Shown here one piece after another: positions 1-10,679 of a DNA stretch of 64,000 nt (position 1 is its first letter; every line of letters starts with the position of its first letter). The notes under the pieces are model-generated. The model saw nothing but the letters and a program-made list of their open reading frames with translations, searched no databases and had not been told where the DNA came from. This DNA comes from Magnolia sinica (taxonomy: Eukaryota; Streptophyta; Magnoliopsida; Magnoliales; Magnoliaceae), in the NCBI RefSeq assembly GCF_029962835.1, contig NC_080574.1:24340001-24404000 (forward strand), read 5' to 3'. The translations under genes were made by a program, and so were the position numbers.

Positions 1-145
1 ACAATCTGATTTTTAAGTCCTTGCGCCATCTAGAGCGGGGATTTGGACCGTCGATATGGATGCGTGTGGATCGTCATGCTCTCGCAGAAATAGAAAATAA
101 CTCTTCTAAAATAAAAATAAATTGGATTATCTATAGACTCATGAT

Positions 146-384
146 GGGGAGCGGATTGGCCCCGGCCCTACCCAAGACCGTGCGGACCCTTACCGTGGGG
201 CCCACCTTGATGGATGGATAGTATATCCCTGCTGTCCATCTGTTTTTGACAGAGCAGTTTGGATTTACTTTATTTTTGGGCTCATGTCCTTAAAATAACC
301 TTAAAAAATGGATGGACAGCGTGGATATAGAATACATACATCAATGTGGGCTCAACGCTAAGGGCCGCACCTAATTCGCTCCCC
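146..384. mobile_element. Short palindromic-family element
   Basis: The ends are ggggagcggattggcc and the reverse of ggggagcgaattaggtg. Only the outer arms remain (tggggcccacc..., ...atggatggacagcgtggat). It is 239 bp, about half of full length, so an internal deletion form. Confidence 0.6.
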
Positions 385-984
385 TACGATGTGTATCTCA
401 TTTTGAGAATACGAGTGAGTCTTCTTTACACACGTGGCACTCATGCACTTCTATGCAGACCGTCCAAATTGTGGATTACATTGTAAATGAATCATATATA
501 ATAAATTACACTGATAAAACAATCCTAGCCATCGAATGATGGATGGTTAAAAGAAAATTAATTAGTGTTCCAAATTCCAAGGGAGAGACTAGATGGTTAC
601 TACCATCTGATTAGTGTAGTTATCTAGCTATACTGGCCAGCTACTCGGTAGGTCTATATTGCCGTACAAACATGCCACGTGTAGGGTGAAAGTGTCACCA
701 CCATTTTAAAAATGAAGGTGAAAGTAAATATACCTCGAGACAAAAATTAAATAAATAAATAAAAGGTCTATCAAGAGATAGTAGCAGAACATCCAAAAGG
801 GAACTTTCTGTGGCCATTTGCATTGAACGAACCCAATTCCCCCAACCAATGGGGGAATGTCCATTCGAACATGCTCTGCCATTTACCAGACTCTCGTCAC
901 CATCAGTTCCATCGCTCACAAGTGGTTTCCTGGGACGCCGATTTCCCGCACTACAAGACCCGAATATTCTTGGACCATGATGTC

Positions 985-2045
985 TCAGAGACCCACTGTA
1001 ATGTATTTGTTTTATCCAGCCGTTCGTCTGGTTTAGGTCTTTTAGTTTAAAATTAACTCAGATCTAAAGCTTTAGTAGACTACACCATAAGAACAGTAAG
1101 GATTGAAAATCCATTAAAAACTTTTTTAGAGGTGGGAGTAAAGACGTTTTGGATCAAGCTAATCTTTACATTTTTCTTTCATTGAGGTTTGTGTGACCTT
1201 ATATGCTAATTGGATGATAAATAAACATCACGGTGGGCCCTAGGAAGGTTTCATTTAGGGCTGTACACGAGCAGAGTTAGCTCGGTTAGCTCGCTCGACT
1301 CGAAAAAGATCTATTCAACTTGGTTCAAAACTGAGTTTGAGCTGAGTCGAACTAGTTTTTTGGGCTCGAAAAAATTTCAAACCGAGTTCAAGCTTGCCCG
1401 AGCTCGACTCGACTCGGATCGAACCCAACTCGAATCGAACTCGGATCGGACCAGTTCGGGGACTCGGTTGCATTGATATTGTTGTTGCTCACCAAGTGTT
1501 TGATGAAACGACTCTACTAAGTGTGGCTGGTGGCAAGGAAGGTACTTATATGAAACAAATACCCTTTCTTTTTTTTTTAATGTTCCTTACAAGGTGTTTG
1601 ATGAAATACCTGTAAAGTCACTGCTTGTGTTTTACATGCAGTAAGACTTTGAAGGTGCAGCCCATATGTTTATGAAAATGCTGCACGGCCGAACTCGACT
1701 CGATCTTGGCTCAAACTCGGCTGGAACTGACCCTAGCTACTGACCAAACTGAGCCAAGCTGGCCAGTCAAGCTCAAGGACCGAGCCGAGCTGAGTTCAAG
1801 CTAGGTCAGCAAGTGGCCGAGCTGAGTCAAGCGGTGCCAAGCTCGACTCACTTCGACTGGTGTACACCTATAGACTTTCATTGGTGTGCATCGTTATCCT
1901 CTTTGATTCCTGTAGGGTGATCCACTAGAGATTTGGATATGACTCATTTTTTTAGCTAGAGGTAAAATAGGCTGGAAAAGTAAATCGGCAGCATGGATAA
2001 AATACATACATTCGTAGGCTCCATGGTGCTTGGTTACATCCACAT
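985..2045. mobile_element. Palindromic-family element split by a hAT-like insertion
   Basis: The left part (about 985-1255) has 'cccactgtaatgtatttgtttt', 'agatctaaagctttagtagac' and 'catcacggtgggcccta'. The right part (1875-2045) continues with 'ttggatatgactcattttt' and 'ataaaatacatacatt'. The hAT-like element at 1256-1874 interrupts it. Confidence 0.6.
1256..1874. mobile_element. hAT-like non-autonomous element with PPR-like gene scrap
   Basis: The ends are TAGGGCTGTACAC and the reverse of TATAGGTGTACAC. An almost perfect 8-bp repeat flanks it (gtttcatt at 1248-1255, ctttcatt at 1875-1882), as expected for hAT elements. The arms are rich in 'gagctcgactcg' words. The centre (about 1490-1680) is not arm sequence. 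It reads, with frame breaks, AHQVFDET and KVFDEIPVKSLLV...EGAAHMFMKML, which looks like a pentatricopeptide-repeat fragment. A second copy lies at 8077-8676. Confidence 0.6.
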
Positions 2046-2159
2046 TGTGCTCCATGGTATTCCCAAATTAATATGACTGCTGCAGGCAATCCGCTTCAGC
2101 TTTCCCACGACTTAGATTGCCTGTGACTTTGCCCACATGGATTCTTGCAGATGGAAGTT

Positions 2160-2765
2160 AGGTGGGGCCAACTGTAATGTTTGTGTGAAATCACCCCTTC
2201 ATTAGTTTTGTCAGCTGATATTAGGACATGAGCCTAAAATGAGGCAAATCCAAAACTGATATAAGCCACGTGGCAGTAGAAAGTGGGGAAGGAAATTCCT
2301 ACCATTGAAACCTTTCCAAAGTTTACCATAATGTTTATATGCTATCCAAACTGCTCATGAGGTGATTCCTAACAGGAAGAAGTGAAAACATAAATATTAG
2401 CCTAGTTCTGAACTTATGTGGCCACATGAATATTTCAATGGTGGGCATTCCATCTCCATCTTTCCTGTCGTATGGCCCACTTGAGTTATGGATCTTACTC
2501 AGGTCCTTACTCTTGCTCAGGTGGTAGACTCTTGGGAGTTTCAACACCCCAGCAAGGGTTTGAGTACCCATAGGTGGTGAAATTCCAATAGGGCGTGAGT
2601 GTGGGGGTGTACGTGCGTGGGTAAAATTAAAAAGAAAAAAGTTATGGATCTTACTCTGCCTCATTTTTAGGTTGATTTTCTAGCATGAGCTGACAAAATG
2701 GATGAAGGGAAGAATTTTTCACAAGCAATATATTTAGCCCCATCTAGCTTCCAACTCCAGGAACT
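2160..2765. mobile_element. Palindromic-family element split by a SINE
   Basis: The arms are 'ttaggacatgagcctaaaatgaggcaaatcc' and, after the SINE, 'ctgcctcatttttaggttg...gacaaaatggatg'. The central part has the 'ccattgaaac...atgtttatatgctatcc' module. The SINE at 2501-2640 sits in the right arm. Confidence 0.6.
2501..2640 (+). mobile_element. tRNA-derived SINE with 16-bp target duplication
   Basis: GTTATGGATCTTACTC occurs directly before (2485-2500) and after (2641-2656) the body. The body has a pol III A box (gctcaggtggtagactc), a B box (ggtttgagtaccc) and a short A-rich tail (aaaattaaaaagaaaaaa). This is a complete, young-looking SINE and not a tRNA gene: no cloverleaf can be drawn. Confidence 0.8.
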
Positions 2766-2914
2766 TGTTGCAGTTGGGGGTCACACACAACACCGAGTTG
2801 GTTTCCTACCCCTCACTTCCTATACTTGACCATGATGTTCCCTTCCTTGAGTGAGATGCGGATTTGATGGATTTGGAGGAACCATGGAAGTCAATGGATG
2901 CATGATCATGGTAC

Positions 2915-3345
2915 TTGCCATGATGTATATATTTTATATCCATGATGCCCATTTGTTTTGTAATATCTTTTAGACACAAGTCCAAAAAATGAGGTAAATT
3001 TAAATCTTAGGTAGACCGTGATACAAAAAACAATGGTTATTGAACGCTTACCATTAAAACTTCCCAGGTCTCACTACAATGTTTATTTGCCATCCAACTT
3101 ATTCATAAAATCACATAGATCTAGACGAAGGAAAAATACAAATATAGCTTGATTTAAAATTTAAAAAAAATAAAAAATAAAAATTGGACCTCAAAAAGTT
3201 TTTAATAGTAGACACTATCACCACCATTCTCACGGTGCAATCCACCTCACTTTTTAGCTCATACCCTACCCTAAAATGAGTTGTCAAAACCAATTAATAA
3301 TTAGTATATAAAACACATACATCATGGTAGGCTCAACAGTCCCAG
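2915..3345. mobile_element. Palindromic-family element
   Basis: The left arm reads 'agtccaaaaaatgaggtaaattt', the centre 'accattaaaacttccc', the right arm 'accctaaaatgagttgtcaaaacc...acatacatcatggtaggctc'. No target duplication was resolved. Confidence 0.5.
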
Positions 3346-3466
3346 GTCCACCGACCTCAGTGGTTCTCCAAGGCCACCCAATCTACGTGGGCCAGAGTGG
3401 GATCTGATTAGGCTGCTAAACAGAAGTACGGTGAGGTGAGATTTGATAAGGTAGGGTGCCACTAAC

Positions 3467-3619
3467 ACCCATATCCATAGCTCAACTGGAAGACTGAGTG
3501 GAGATTCCTCGTTTCAACACTTGAAGTCATGGTATCGATCCCTAGTGGGGGTGGCTAATATGGAGCGTGTGTACTGACATGGGTGTGTACTAATAAGCTA
3601 ACCCTTAAAAGAAAAACAG
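3467..3619 (+). mobile_element. tRNA-derived SINE (second subfamily)
   Basis: The A box is 'atagctcaactggaagact', the B box 'ggtatcgatccc', followed by a 'gggggtggct' body and a 'taaaagaaaaacag' tail. Imperfect flanks 'agggtgccacta' and 'aaggtgccgcta' may be the target duplication. Relatives lie at 7796-7900 (plus) and 37290-37405 (minus). Confidence 0.6.
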
Positions 3620-3719
3620 AAGTAAGGTGCCGCTAGTTTAAAAGCAGCTCTGACATCCACTTCATCCATCTATTTGTCATGTAAAAATGGAAAAAGAGAT
3701 TCCTTTCTCCTTCTTAGGG

Positions 3720-4400
3720 ATAGTCCTCTAATCTGTTTTAATAATAATAAAAACAAAAAAAAAAAAACTTACAAATTAAAATTTTTAATATTATTAATAA
3801 AAATCTGAATAAAGTTTATTTATAAAGTCCATTGAGCTTATTAGGATTGTATTTTAAAATTATCATTATTATAATTTTATAACATTTGTTTAAATAATAA
3901 GAAATAAATAAAAAAATTTATAAATATTATAATTCTATAATTTAATGACAATAAAACTCTCTCATCCAGATACATGTATTAATATATTTATTTTATGATT
4001 TAACATTGAAGTAATTTAAAAATATCTTCATACCTATCTGAACATGTATATTACTGGTTAAATTGCTTATTTTCAGGAAAAAAATATTATAATTTATAAT
4101 AACTACACTTTTATAACAAATTACTTATGTAATTCCCAATATTAATTGACTCTAATCTAATATGAGTTTTTTAAAGTGATAATTTTTTTAATAATAAATT
4201 TATTAAAATAATAAGTTAATTTTTAACTAATTCAAATTCTTTTACATGAGTTAACTAAGGATTTTAAGCTACTTTCAGTATATTAGAACATTCTAATATA
4301 TATATATATATATATATATCATAACTTAATAAAAATAATAAATTTTAACTTGAAACTCATTTTAAACTAACTTTTTAATGGTATATTGAATGTGCCTAAA
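3720..4400. other. Very AT-rich stretch without genes
   Basis: Long A/T runs, including a TA microsatellite at about 4295-4319. No open frame, TIR or repeat pair was seen. Confidence 0.5.
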
Positions 4401-4839
4401 ACGGATCAGTCAACAAACTTGCGACTATCAAAAGCTACAGTGCACGTTAAGAGAACTTTCTACCTTGACTGATTTCAATCCTAGCTATTCAAATGATTGT
4501 CCTTGACTTTATTCTACATAGTTGGTGTGATTGTCCTTGACTTCATTTTACATAAAATTAAAAATGAAGCAGATCAAAAAAATCAAGTGAGCCACTCCAA
4601 ATTAAAGAGTAGGGATTGAAATATCGACCATTAAAACCTTGCTAGGTATACCATGGTGCTTATACGCCATCCCAATTTCAAAAGGTTACCCTCACCGGTA
4701 CGAAAGGTGTGAACCAAGTTTGGCTCAATTGACCTTTCTAAAGTTTGGTATCTGCCTAACTTTTGGACTTGATGTCTTCACATGAGCCAGTGAAAATAGG
4801 ACGATGGATGTGACACGTACACGGTGGTGGAGTCACAGC

Positions 4840-5335
4840 GACGGAAGCGAATTGGCCCGTGGCCCCACACCACCCACCTGGCTGGTGTGTTTACGTCACC
4901 AAGTTTGGTGAGTGCGCTTATATCCAAACTGCCCATTTGGTGGGGAGCTTGTTTTAAGGCTTGAGCTGAAAAATAAGACAGATCTAAAGATCAAGTAGAC
5001 CACACTGCAAAAGGCAGTGGATATTGAAGGTATACCACTGAAACCCTTTTGGGTCACATAAGTTTTGGATCAAATTGATATTTGTTTTTCCTCTTCATTC
5101 GGTCTGTGTGACCATATTAATAGATTGGATGGAAAATAAATATTATGGTGGGCCCGACGAATGTTTTAACAGTGAGAATTATTGTCCCACTGCTATTTGT
5201 GGTGTGGTCCACTTGAGCATTGGATATGATTCATTTTTGGGCTCACGCTCTGAGACGATCTTGAAAAATAAATAAACAGTGTAGATATAACAAATAGATC
5301 ATTGTTGGGCCTATGTAACTCGATCTACTTTGAAC
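4840..5335. mobile_element. Palindromic-family element
   Basis: Left end 'ggaagcgaattggcccg' is close to the family terminus. The arms are 'gcttgagctgaaaaataagacagatctaaag' and 'gttgggcct' after 'acagtgtagatataac'. The centre keeps 'ggtgggcccgacgaatgttttaacagtg'. A partial relative precedes it at about 4560-4700. Confidence 0.55.
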
Positions 5336-5549
5336 CGTTCGCACAACTCGGAGCAGAGAGTCAGCGCTCGGCTTGGTACGACCGTATCCACACCAGCCAA
5401 TCCGCTTCCTTGCAAGAGGCAAATCTACGGCGTGAAAGAATGAAGGGTATCTTTTCCTTCTTCCCCTTCCTTTGGACGCAGTTTGCCTTCGCCCCCTTCC
5501 ACGTGAACTTCCTGCCGTCGGAAGTTATGTGGGACCCACGGAGATTCCA

Positions 5550-6545
5550 GTGACAAATCCACTCCATCCATCAGTTTCAAAACACCACAATAAGAAAAGA
5601 TTTAAAAAATAAGTAAGATCCAAAAGTCACGTGGCCCACACCAAATGAAAGACTCGGAACAGAAACGTCCACCTTTGAAACCTTCCTGGAACCGACCATG
5701 GTGTTTATATGCCATCCAAACCGTTCACGGGGTTACTAGAACTCAGATAAACTGTAGGCCAAATATCACCCAGATACAAAACTTTTATGGCCCCACAAAA
5801 GTTTCCAATGACGAGCATTTAATCCCTATTGTTTCATGTGATATGACCCACATGGGATTTGGATCTAGAGCTGGGCATCGAGTCGAGTTGAACCGAGTTA
5901 GGGCTGACTTGACTCAATCCAATTTTGAGATAGGCCTGACCCAAACTCAATCCGACTCGATAATGAGTCCAGCATGCCTGACTCGATTTGAGTCTAGTTT
6001 GGCCTGAACTGATCTGAACAGAGTTTGATCTGGTCAAAAGTACCGAGTCGGGTTGAGTTGGCACCGAGTCGAATCGCGGGATGAGGGAGGGAGCGAGTGA
6101 AGAGGAGAGAGAGGAGGAGGAGGGTGATGGTGGTGGGTGGTTGTCGGGCTTGGAAGATGAGGAGGATGAGGGAGGAAGCGAGAGATTTTGGGATCGGGTT
6201 GGGGTAGGATGCGGCGGGTAAGATTAGAGAGTCGGGTTTCAAATTGAATTAGGTCTAACCGGATCAAGTTTCGAGTCGAGTCGGGTCGAGTTACTAAGTA
6301 ACTCAAACTCAACTCAGTTTAAGTTCGGATTGGGCGAAGCCTACTTGGTTCGAACCAACTCACCCATTCGATTCGGGTCAAGTCGGATCTGAACGAGTCA
6401 GACGAGTCGAGTTAGTCGGATCGAGTCATCCCATGCCCACCTCTATTTGGATCTATTGATTTTTATATTCCCATCCTATTGTGGTCTTGTGAAACTAATG
6501 GATGCAGTAGATTTGTCACACGCATAACTGTGGGCTCCACCACTT
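5550..6545. mobile_element. Palindromic-family element interrupted by a hAT element
   Basis: The outer parts, 5550-5865 and 6446-6545, join at TTTGGATC to give the usual order of left arm, central 'gtgtttatatgccatccaaacc' module and right arm. The hAT element at 5866-6445 accounts for the break. Confidence 0.55.
5866..6445. mobile_element. hAT-type non-autonomous element, 8-bp target duplication
   Basis: TTTGGATC flanks it perfectly (5858-5865 and 6446-6453). The ends are TAGAGCTGGGCAT and the reverse of TAGAGGTGGGCAT, 12 of 13 matching. The arms carry repeated 'gagtcgagttg/cgactcgat' words. The middle is a purine-rich block (gagggagggagcgagtg..., about 6080-6190). No transposase is present. 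Confidence 0.85.
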
Positions 6546-6589
6546 TCGAGTGTAGGAACTTTCTATGGCATGGCATAGGCAATCTGCGT

Positions 6590-6975
6590 CCCCTTTCATT
6601 TTTCCATATCATTTTAGGATTCAGTCTCAAAAAATAGGTAGATTGAAGGCTCAAGGATCTAGTGGACCACATCATAGGGAGCGAATATTGACAATGACAC
6701 CTACGGTTGAAACCTTCATAGATCCCACCGTGACAGTTATTTAATATCCAATTTGTTCGTAAGATCATATATACTTGTATGAAGGGAAAACACAAATATC
6801 AGCTTCATCCAATACTTACCTACCCTTAAAAAGTTTTCAATAGTAGGTGTTTAATCCCCACCGTGTACTGTGTGGTCCACTTGAGCCTTAGAAGTACCTT
6901 CGTTTTGGGTTTCTATACTACAATGATATGGAAAAATGGATGGACAGTGTGGATTACATCATGGTAGCCCCTCAG
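6590..6975. mobile_element. Palindromic-family element
   Basis: Mirrored arms: 'catttttccatatcattttagg' on the left and 'aatgatatggaaaaatgg' on the right. The centre holds 'gaagggaaaacacaaatatcagcttcatcc'. No target duplication found. Confidence 0.55.
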
Positions 6976-6989
6976 AGCCCCTATACGTT

Positions 6990-8075
6990 CCTAGTTAGGG
7001 ACAGGTGGGGATAGTACCCAATCCGCGTAATACACCGTGCTTTTCTAACATATTTTCTATTCGGGTCTTCCATCTTCCCTCTTTTCTAATTCAGTGTCCG
7101 GGAGATAATAGGGTAGAGGTAGAGGAATCAGAATATATAGTAGGGTCTTCTATTTGCAATACACGTGGTAGGGTGATATTTCAATCAGGACCGTATAACT
7201 CGTCCATCAATGATCGCATAAAATAAAAGAAAAAAAATCTAGTCCCAACATTGATATATAGTCCATGCTTTGGAATCAGAACCTGTCAGACAACCATAGC
7301 CTTTTCTTTTCTCTCACTTAAGGCGGTTAATTTTGACCATGAACTAATTCTATTTTAAACCGTTGGTTTGAATTGTGTTCATCAGATGAATAAGATCATC
7401 TGACATATGCATGTCTTCAGGCCTATCTTGAAAGATGCATTTCATTATATTAGATAGAATTAACACTATTATTACACAAATATCATGTCTAGTAATACCA
7501 CCGTATTTTCATTATTTTCACTTTTCAGATTGAATTTTTCTTGAGGACAAACACTGTATCATGCCAAAATAGCATTTGGTTGATACTAAAATTGTAATCA
7601 CGTCTCATCTTTTACAATTAATGTCAGTCACTTATATTCATGTGTAACTTAAATGCCACGTGTAAAGGACACATAGATAAACAATGATATTATAAAACAT
7701 ATGCATCAACATAAGGCCTGTAAATATAATGGATTTTGGTGAAGATACTTCGTTAAAACACCCTGTTCCATACATTTTGGTGAAGATACTTCATTTCAAC
7801 ACCCTAATCCATAACACAAGTGGTAGACTCAGTAGAGATACCTTGTTTCCACATTAAGGTTTTGGTATCAATTCCCTGATGGGGGTGGCTACAGTGGAGT
7901 GTGTAATATATATATATATTGAAATCCATCAAAAGTCTTTTTATATCTCCTGCCAAAAGTGAAAGACCAAATATCTAGATTAATTCAATTGTTTTCATTG
8001 ATTTCTATAACATCAAAATGTAAAAAGCATAGCAACACGTATGAAAGAAATATATGTACAGTTGGCATGGGAGAT
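6990..8075. other. Intergenic stretch with one SINE fragment
   Basis: A SINE relic lies at about 7796-7900 (A box 'acaagtggtagactc', 'gggggtggct' body) and runs into a TA repeat. The small open frames here show no domain. Nothing else was recognised. Confidence 0.4.
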
Positions 8076-8076
8076 C

Positions 8077-8676
8077 TAAGGCCTGTACACCATGAAGTGG
8101 GCTATATACAAACCGAGTTAGCTTAGTTAGCTTACTTGACTTGATTCAAAAAAGCTCAATTTGACTCGGTTTGAAGTTGAGTTTGAGCCGAGTTGAGCTG
8201 ATTTTTTGAGCTCGAAAAAATTTCAAACCGAGTTTGAGCTTGCCCAAGCTTGACTCGACTCAAATCGAACTTGAATTCAATAGTTCAGTAACTCAATTAC
8301 TTTGATATTGATGTTGCTCACTAAGTATTTAATGAAAGGACTCAACGAAGTGTAGCTATTGACAAGGAATGTATATATATATATATATATGAGATAAATA
8401 TCTTTTTTTTTCTTTATTTTTACGTTGCGTATAAGATGTTTGATGAAATACCTGTAAAACTACTACTGTTGTTTTACATACAGTTATTTTGCAGGTGCAA
8501 TTCATACGTTGGTGAAAATGTTGCACAGGCGAATTCAGCTCGAACTGGCCCGAACTGCTGACCGAACTAAGCTGAACTTGCCAGTCAGGCTTAAGGACCG
8601 AGCTGAGCCAAGTTCGAGCTGGGTCAGCAAGTGGCTGAGCCTAGCTCGACTCGGTTTGACTCGTCTACACCCCTAA
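8077..8676. mobile_element. Second copy of the hAT-like element with PPR-like scrap
   Basis: Same order of parts as 1256-1874: 'ctgtacac' start, 'ccgagtt' arms, 'gctcgaaaaaatttcaaaccgag', the captured 'gtttgatgaaatacctgtaaa' segment, then 'ctgagccaagttcgagctggg' and a 'tctacacccct' end. It has drifted by many substitutions and has a TA run at about 8370-8391. Confidence 0.55.
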
Positions 8677-8689
8677 CCATGAACATGTC

Positions 8690-10260
8690 ATGGATGAAAG
8701 ATTAGCGTGGCACACTCATCACGTGAGCCACACATGCATGTTGAATTTCTACGGTTGAATTTTCTTCTCCTGACTGCCATTCTACGTTGTACCAGTTTGA
8801 CCTGCATGATTAGTGGACCAACATCATTTTCGTTCCTTGGCATGTTCATTGTGTACGTGCTGATGAATGGTCAGGATCTCTGAGACGTGTGCCATACGCA
8901 CAGATCTTTTACCTGTATTCCGCCCATCACATCAGGGGATTCATTGTCAGCATAAGATGGACAGACAGTAAGTTAAACAAAGGAAAGAATGGGAGTGGAC
9001 AACTTTCGTAATTCTGTTACGGAGCTACTAGAACTTTCACAAGACCTTGATGATAGTTCACCACCATATATTAAGATCCTCGTCAAATCCAGACCATCCA
9101 AATTGTAGAGTGTGCTGTGGATGGAACATATCCCTGAAAGTCTTGCTGATTGAACAGGCATAAGTGTATGCAATCGGTTAATGGTACAGGCTAGTTGAAA
9201 AAAAATAGACGATCATAATCAGATTGAGATCGGTTGGTCGATGTAAATACATCATACATCAACGTTGGGGCCCATGATTTGGATGATCAGCCCTTTTTTT
9301 CGTGAGAAAAAAATTGATACTCCGGCAGAGAGTGACGGATGATATGCAGGCACTTAGAAATTAGAAATTGACGTCGAATTAAACTGTCAAATGTTTCTCA
9401 GTTTAGATGTATCAAGAACTAAAATTTAGGCTTATTTGACCGTCTTCCTATGTAATTAGTATATATTTATAAGACGATTAAAAACAAAAAAAATCCAATG
9501 GCTAAACTTCAATCGACAAGCGTCCATGGATCGGAGACTAGGATTCTTGAACGAGTCTCGTTTTGGGACTGTCTTAGCAACAATGGGTTCTTCAATTTAG
9601 TCTTTCAATCTCATTTCATGCATGCCACGTGTACAAGTTCTCAGTGCCTGAGTATCAAACATCGTACACTGCCTGTGTATCATGTAACTCCCCTTTTTCA
9701 TGCGCCGGGCTCGGGGGTTACCTATTTTTTAATTTTTTTTCTCGCACACAGCCCCACACACTCACGCCATGGTGGGATTTCACCACCAATGGCTCGGGGC
9801 TTACCTTGGGGCCGTCAGCTCGGGCTTGGGTGTCTGCCCCATTTAATAATTGGGCCGGAATTGGAATGTATTGGCCCTAGCCCAACTTCTGAAGTTGTAA
9901 CCCTTGGATGAAAATGGCCCACAAATTCCAAGAGCCATGATCTAGGCTATTCAGGTCATGATCTTGGCTGTGCATAACAAAACGAGTCATGCTATCTGGG
10001 ACAAGCTATGCAAATCATGCTTTCTTAGTTATGCGGGCCATGTTCTTTTCATCAATTCAAGGCATCCGACTACCGTAACAAAACTACTACAAGACAGCGA
10101 GACCCATTGCATCCGAAAACCCTTTACATATACACTAATATCTAAAAAGACCTTCAAAGACCAATGGTTAAAAACTGGTTTGATCCGTAACCACAGCAGC
10201 CGAAACATGCATGTGCGGCCAAACTACTCTAGAACATCAGATCAGTGATCAAAATTAATC
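8690..10260. other. Intergenic DNA with a SINE 3' fragment
   Basis: A minus-strand SINE 3' end lies at about 9718-9800 (reverse of 'ggtggtgaaatcccaccatggcgtgagtgtg' plus an A-rich tail). An open frame at 9958-10248 (96 codons) shows no recognisable domain and has no gene-like neighbours. Confidence 0.4.
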
Positions 10261-10394
10261 ATTATTTATGTATGGTGGAGTCTAAACCGTGCATCAGGTG
10301 AAGCCTACAGTGAATATCAGACTCCCAAACAATCTGAGTGGTCCACAACTCATTTGGGCCATACCATTAGAATCAATGAAAAAAATAGCCCAAA

Positions 10395-10620
10395 CCTACA
10401 AATTCAAGTTGTGTGGCTACCTGTGCTTATGATTGGCTTGATTTTTTGGGCATCTTTATTTTGGTTAGACATACGCTGTGAACGGACTGCATGGACGCCA
10501 CAAATGTTTATTTTTTCATGGTGGGCACTGTTTCTTCCTATTTTGTGGCCCACCAGAGTTTTGGATTGGCCTGGGTTTAGGGCTGAGGGCCAATCATGGG
10601 GGCGCAACTATCCAATTGAT
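10395..10620. repeat. Palindromic-family fragment
   Basis: Shares 'ttttcatggtgggcactgtttc' and 'gtggcccaccagagttttggat' with the family centre. The ends cannot be placed. Confidence 0.35.
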
Positions 10621-10679
10621 GAGTGGGAGCTAGGATATCTCACTACAAAAGCACAAATCGCCTCAATTTGTGTTACTTG

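Noticed and set aside
2501-2640. tRNA gene suggested by A and B boxes (also at 3467, 30672, 57889 and 58133)
   Set aside because: No cloverleaf or acceptor stem; A-rich tails and flanking target duplications show these are SINEs.
6034-6312. Overlapping minus-strand frames within 5.8-6.3 kb
   Set aside because: They fall inside the hAT element arms and its purine-rich centre; composition is repeat-driven.
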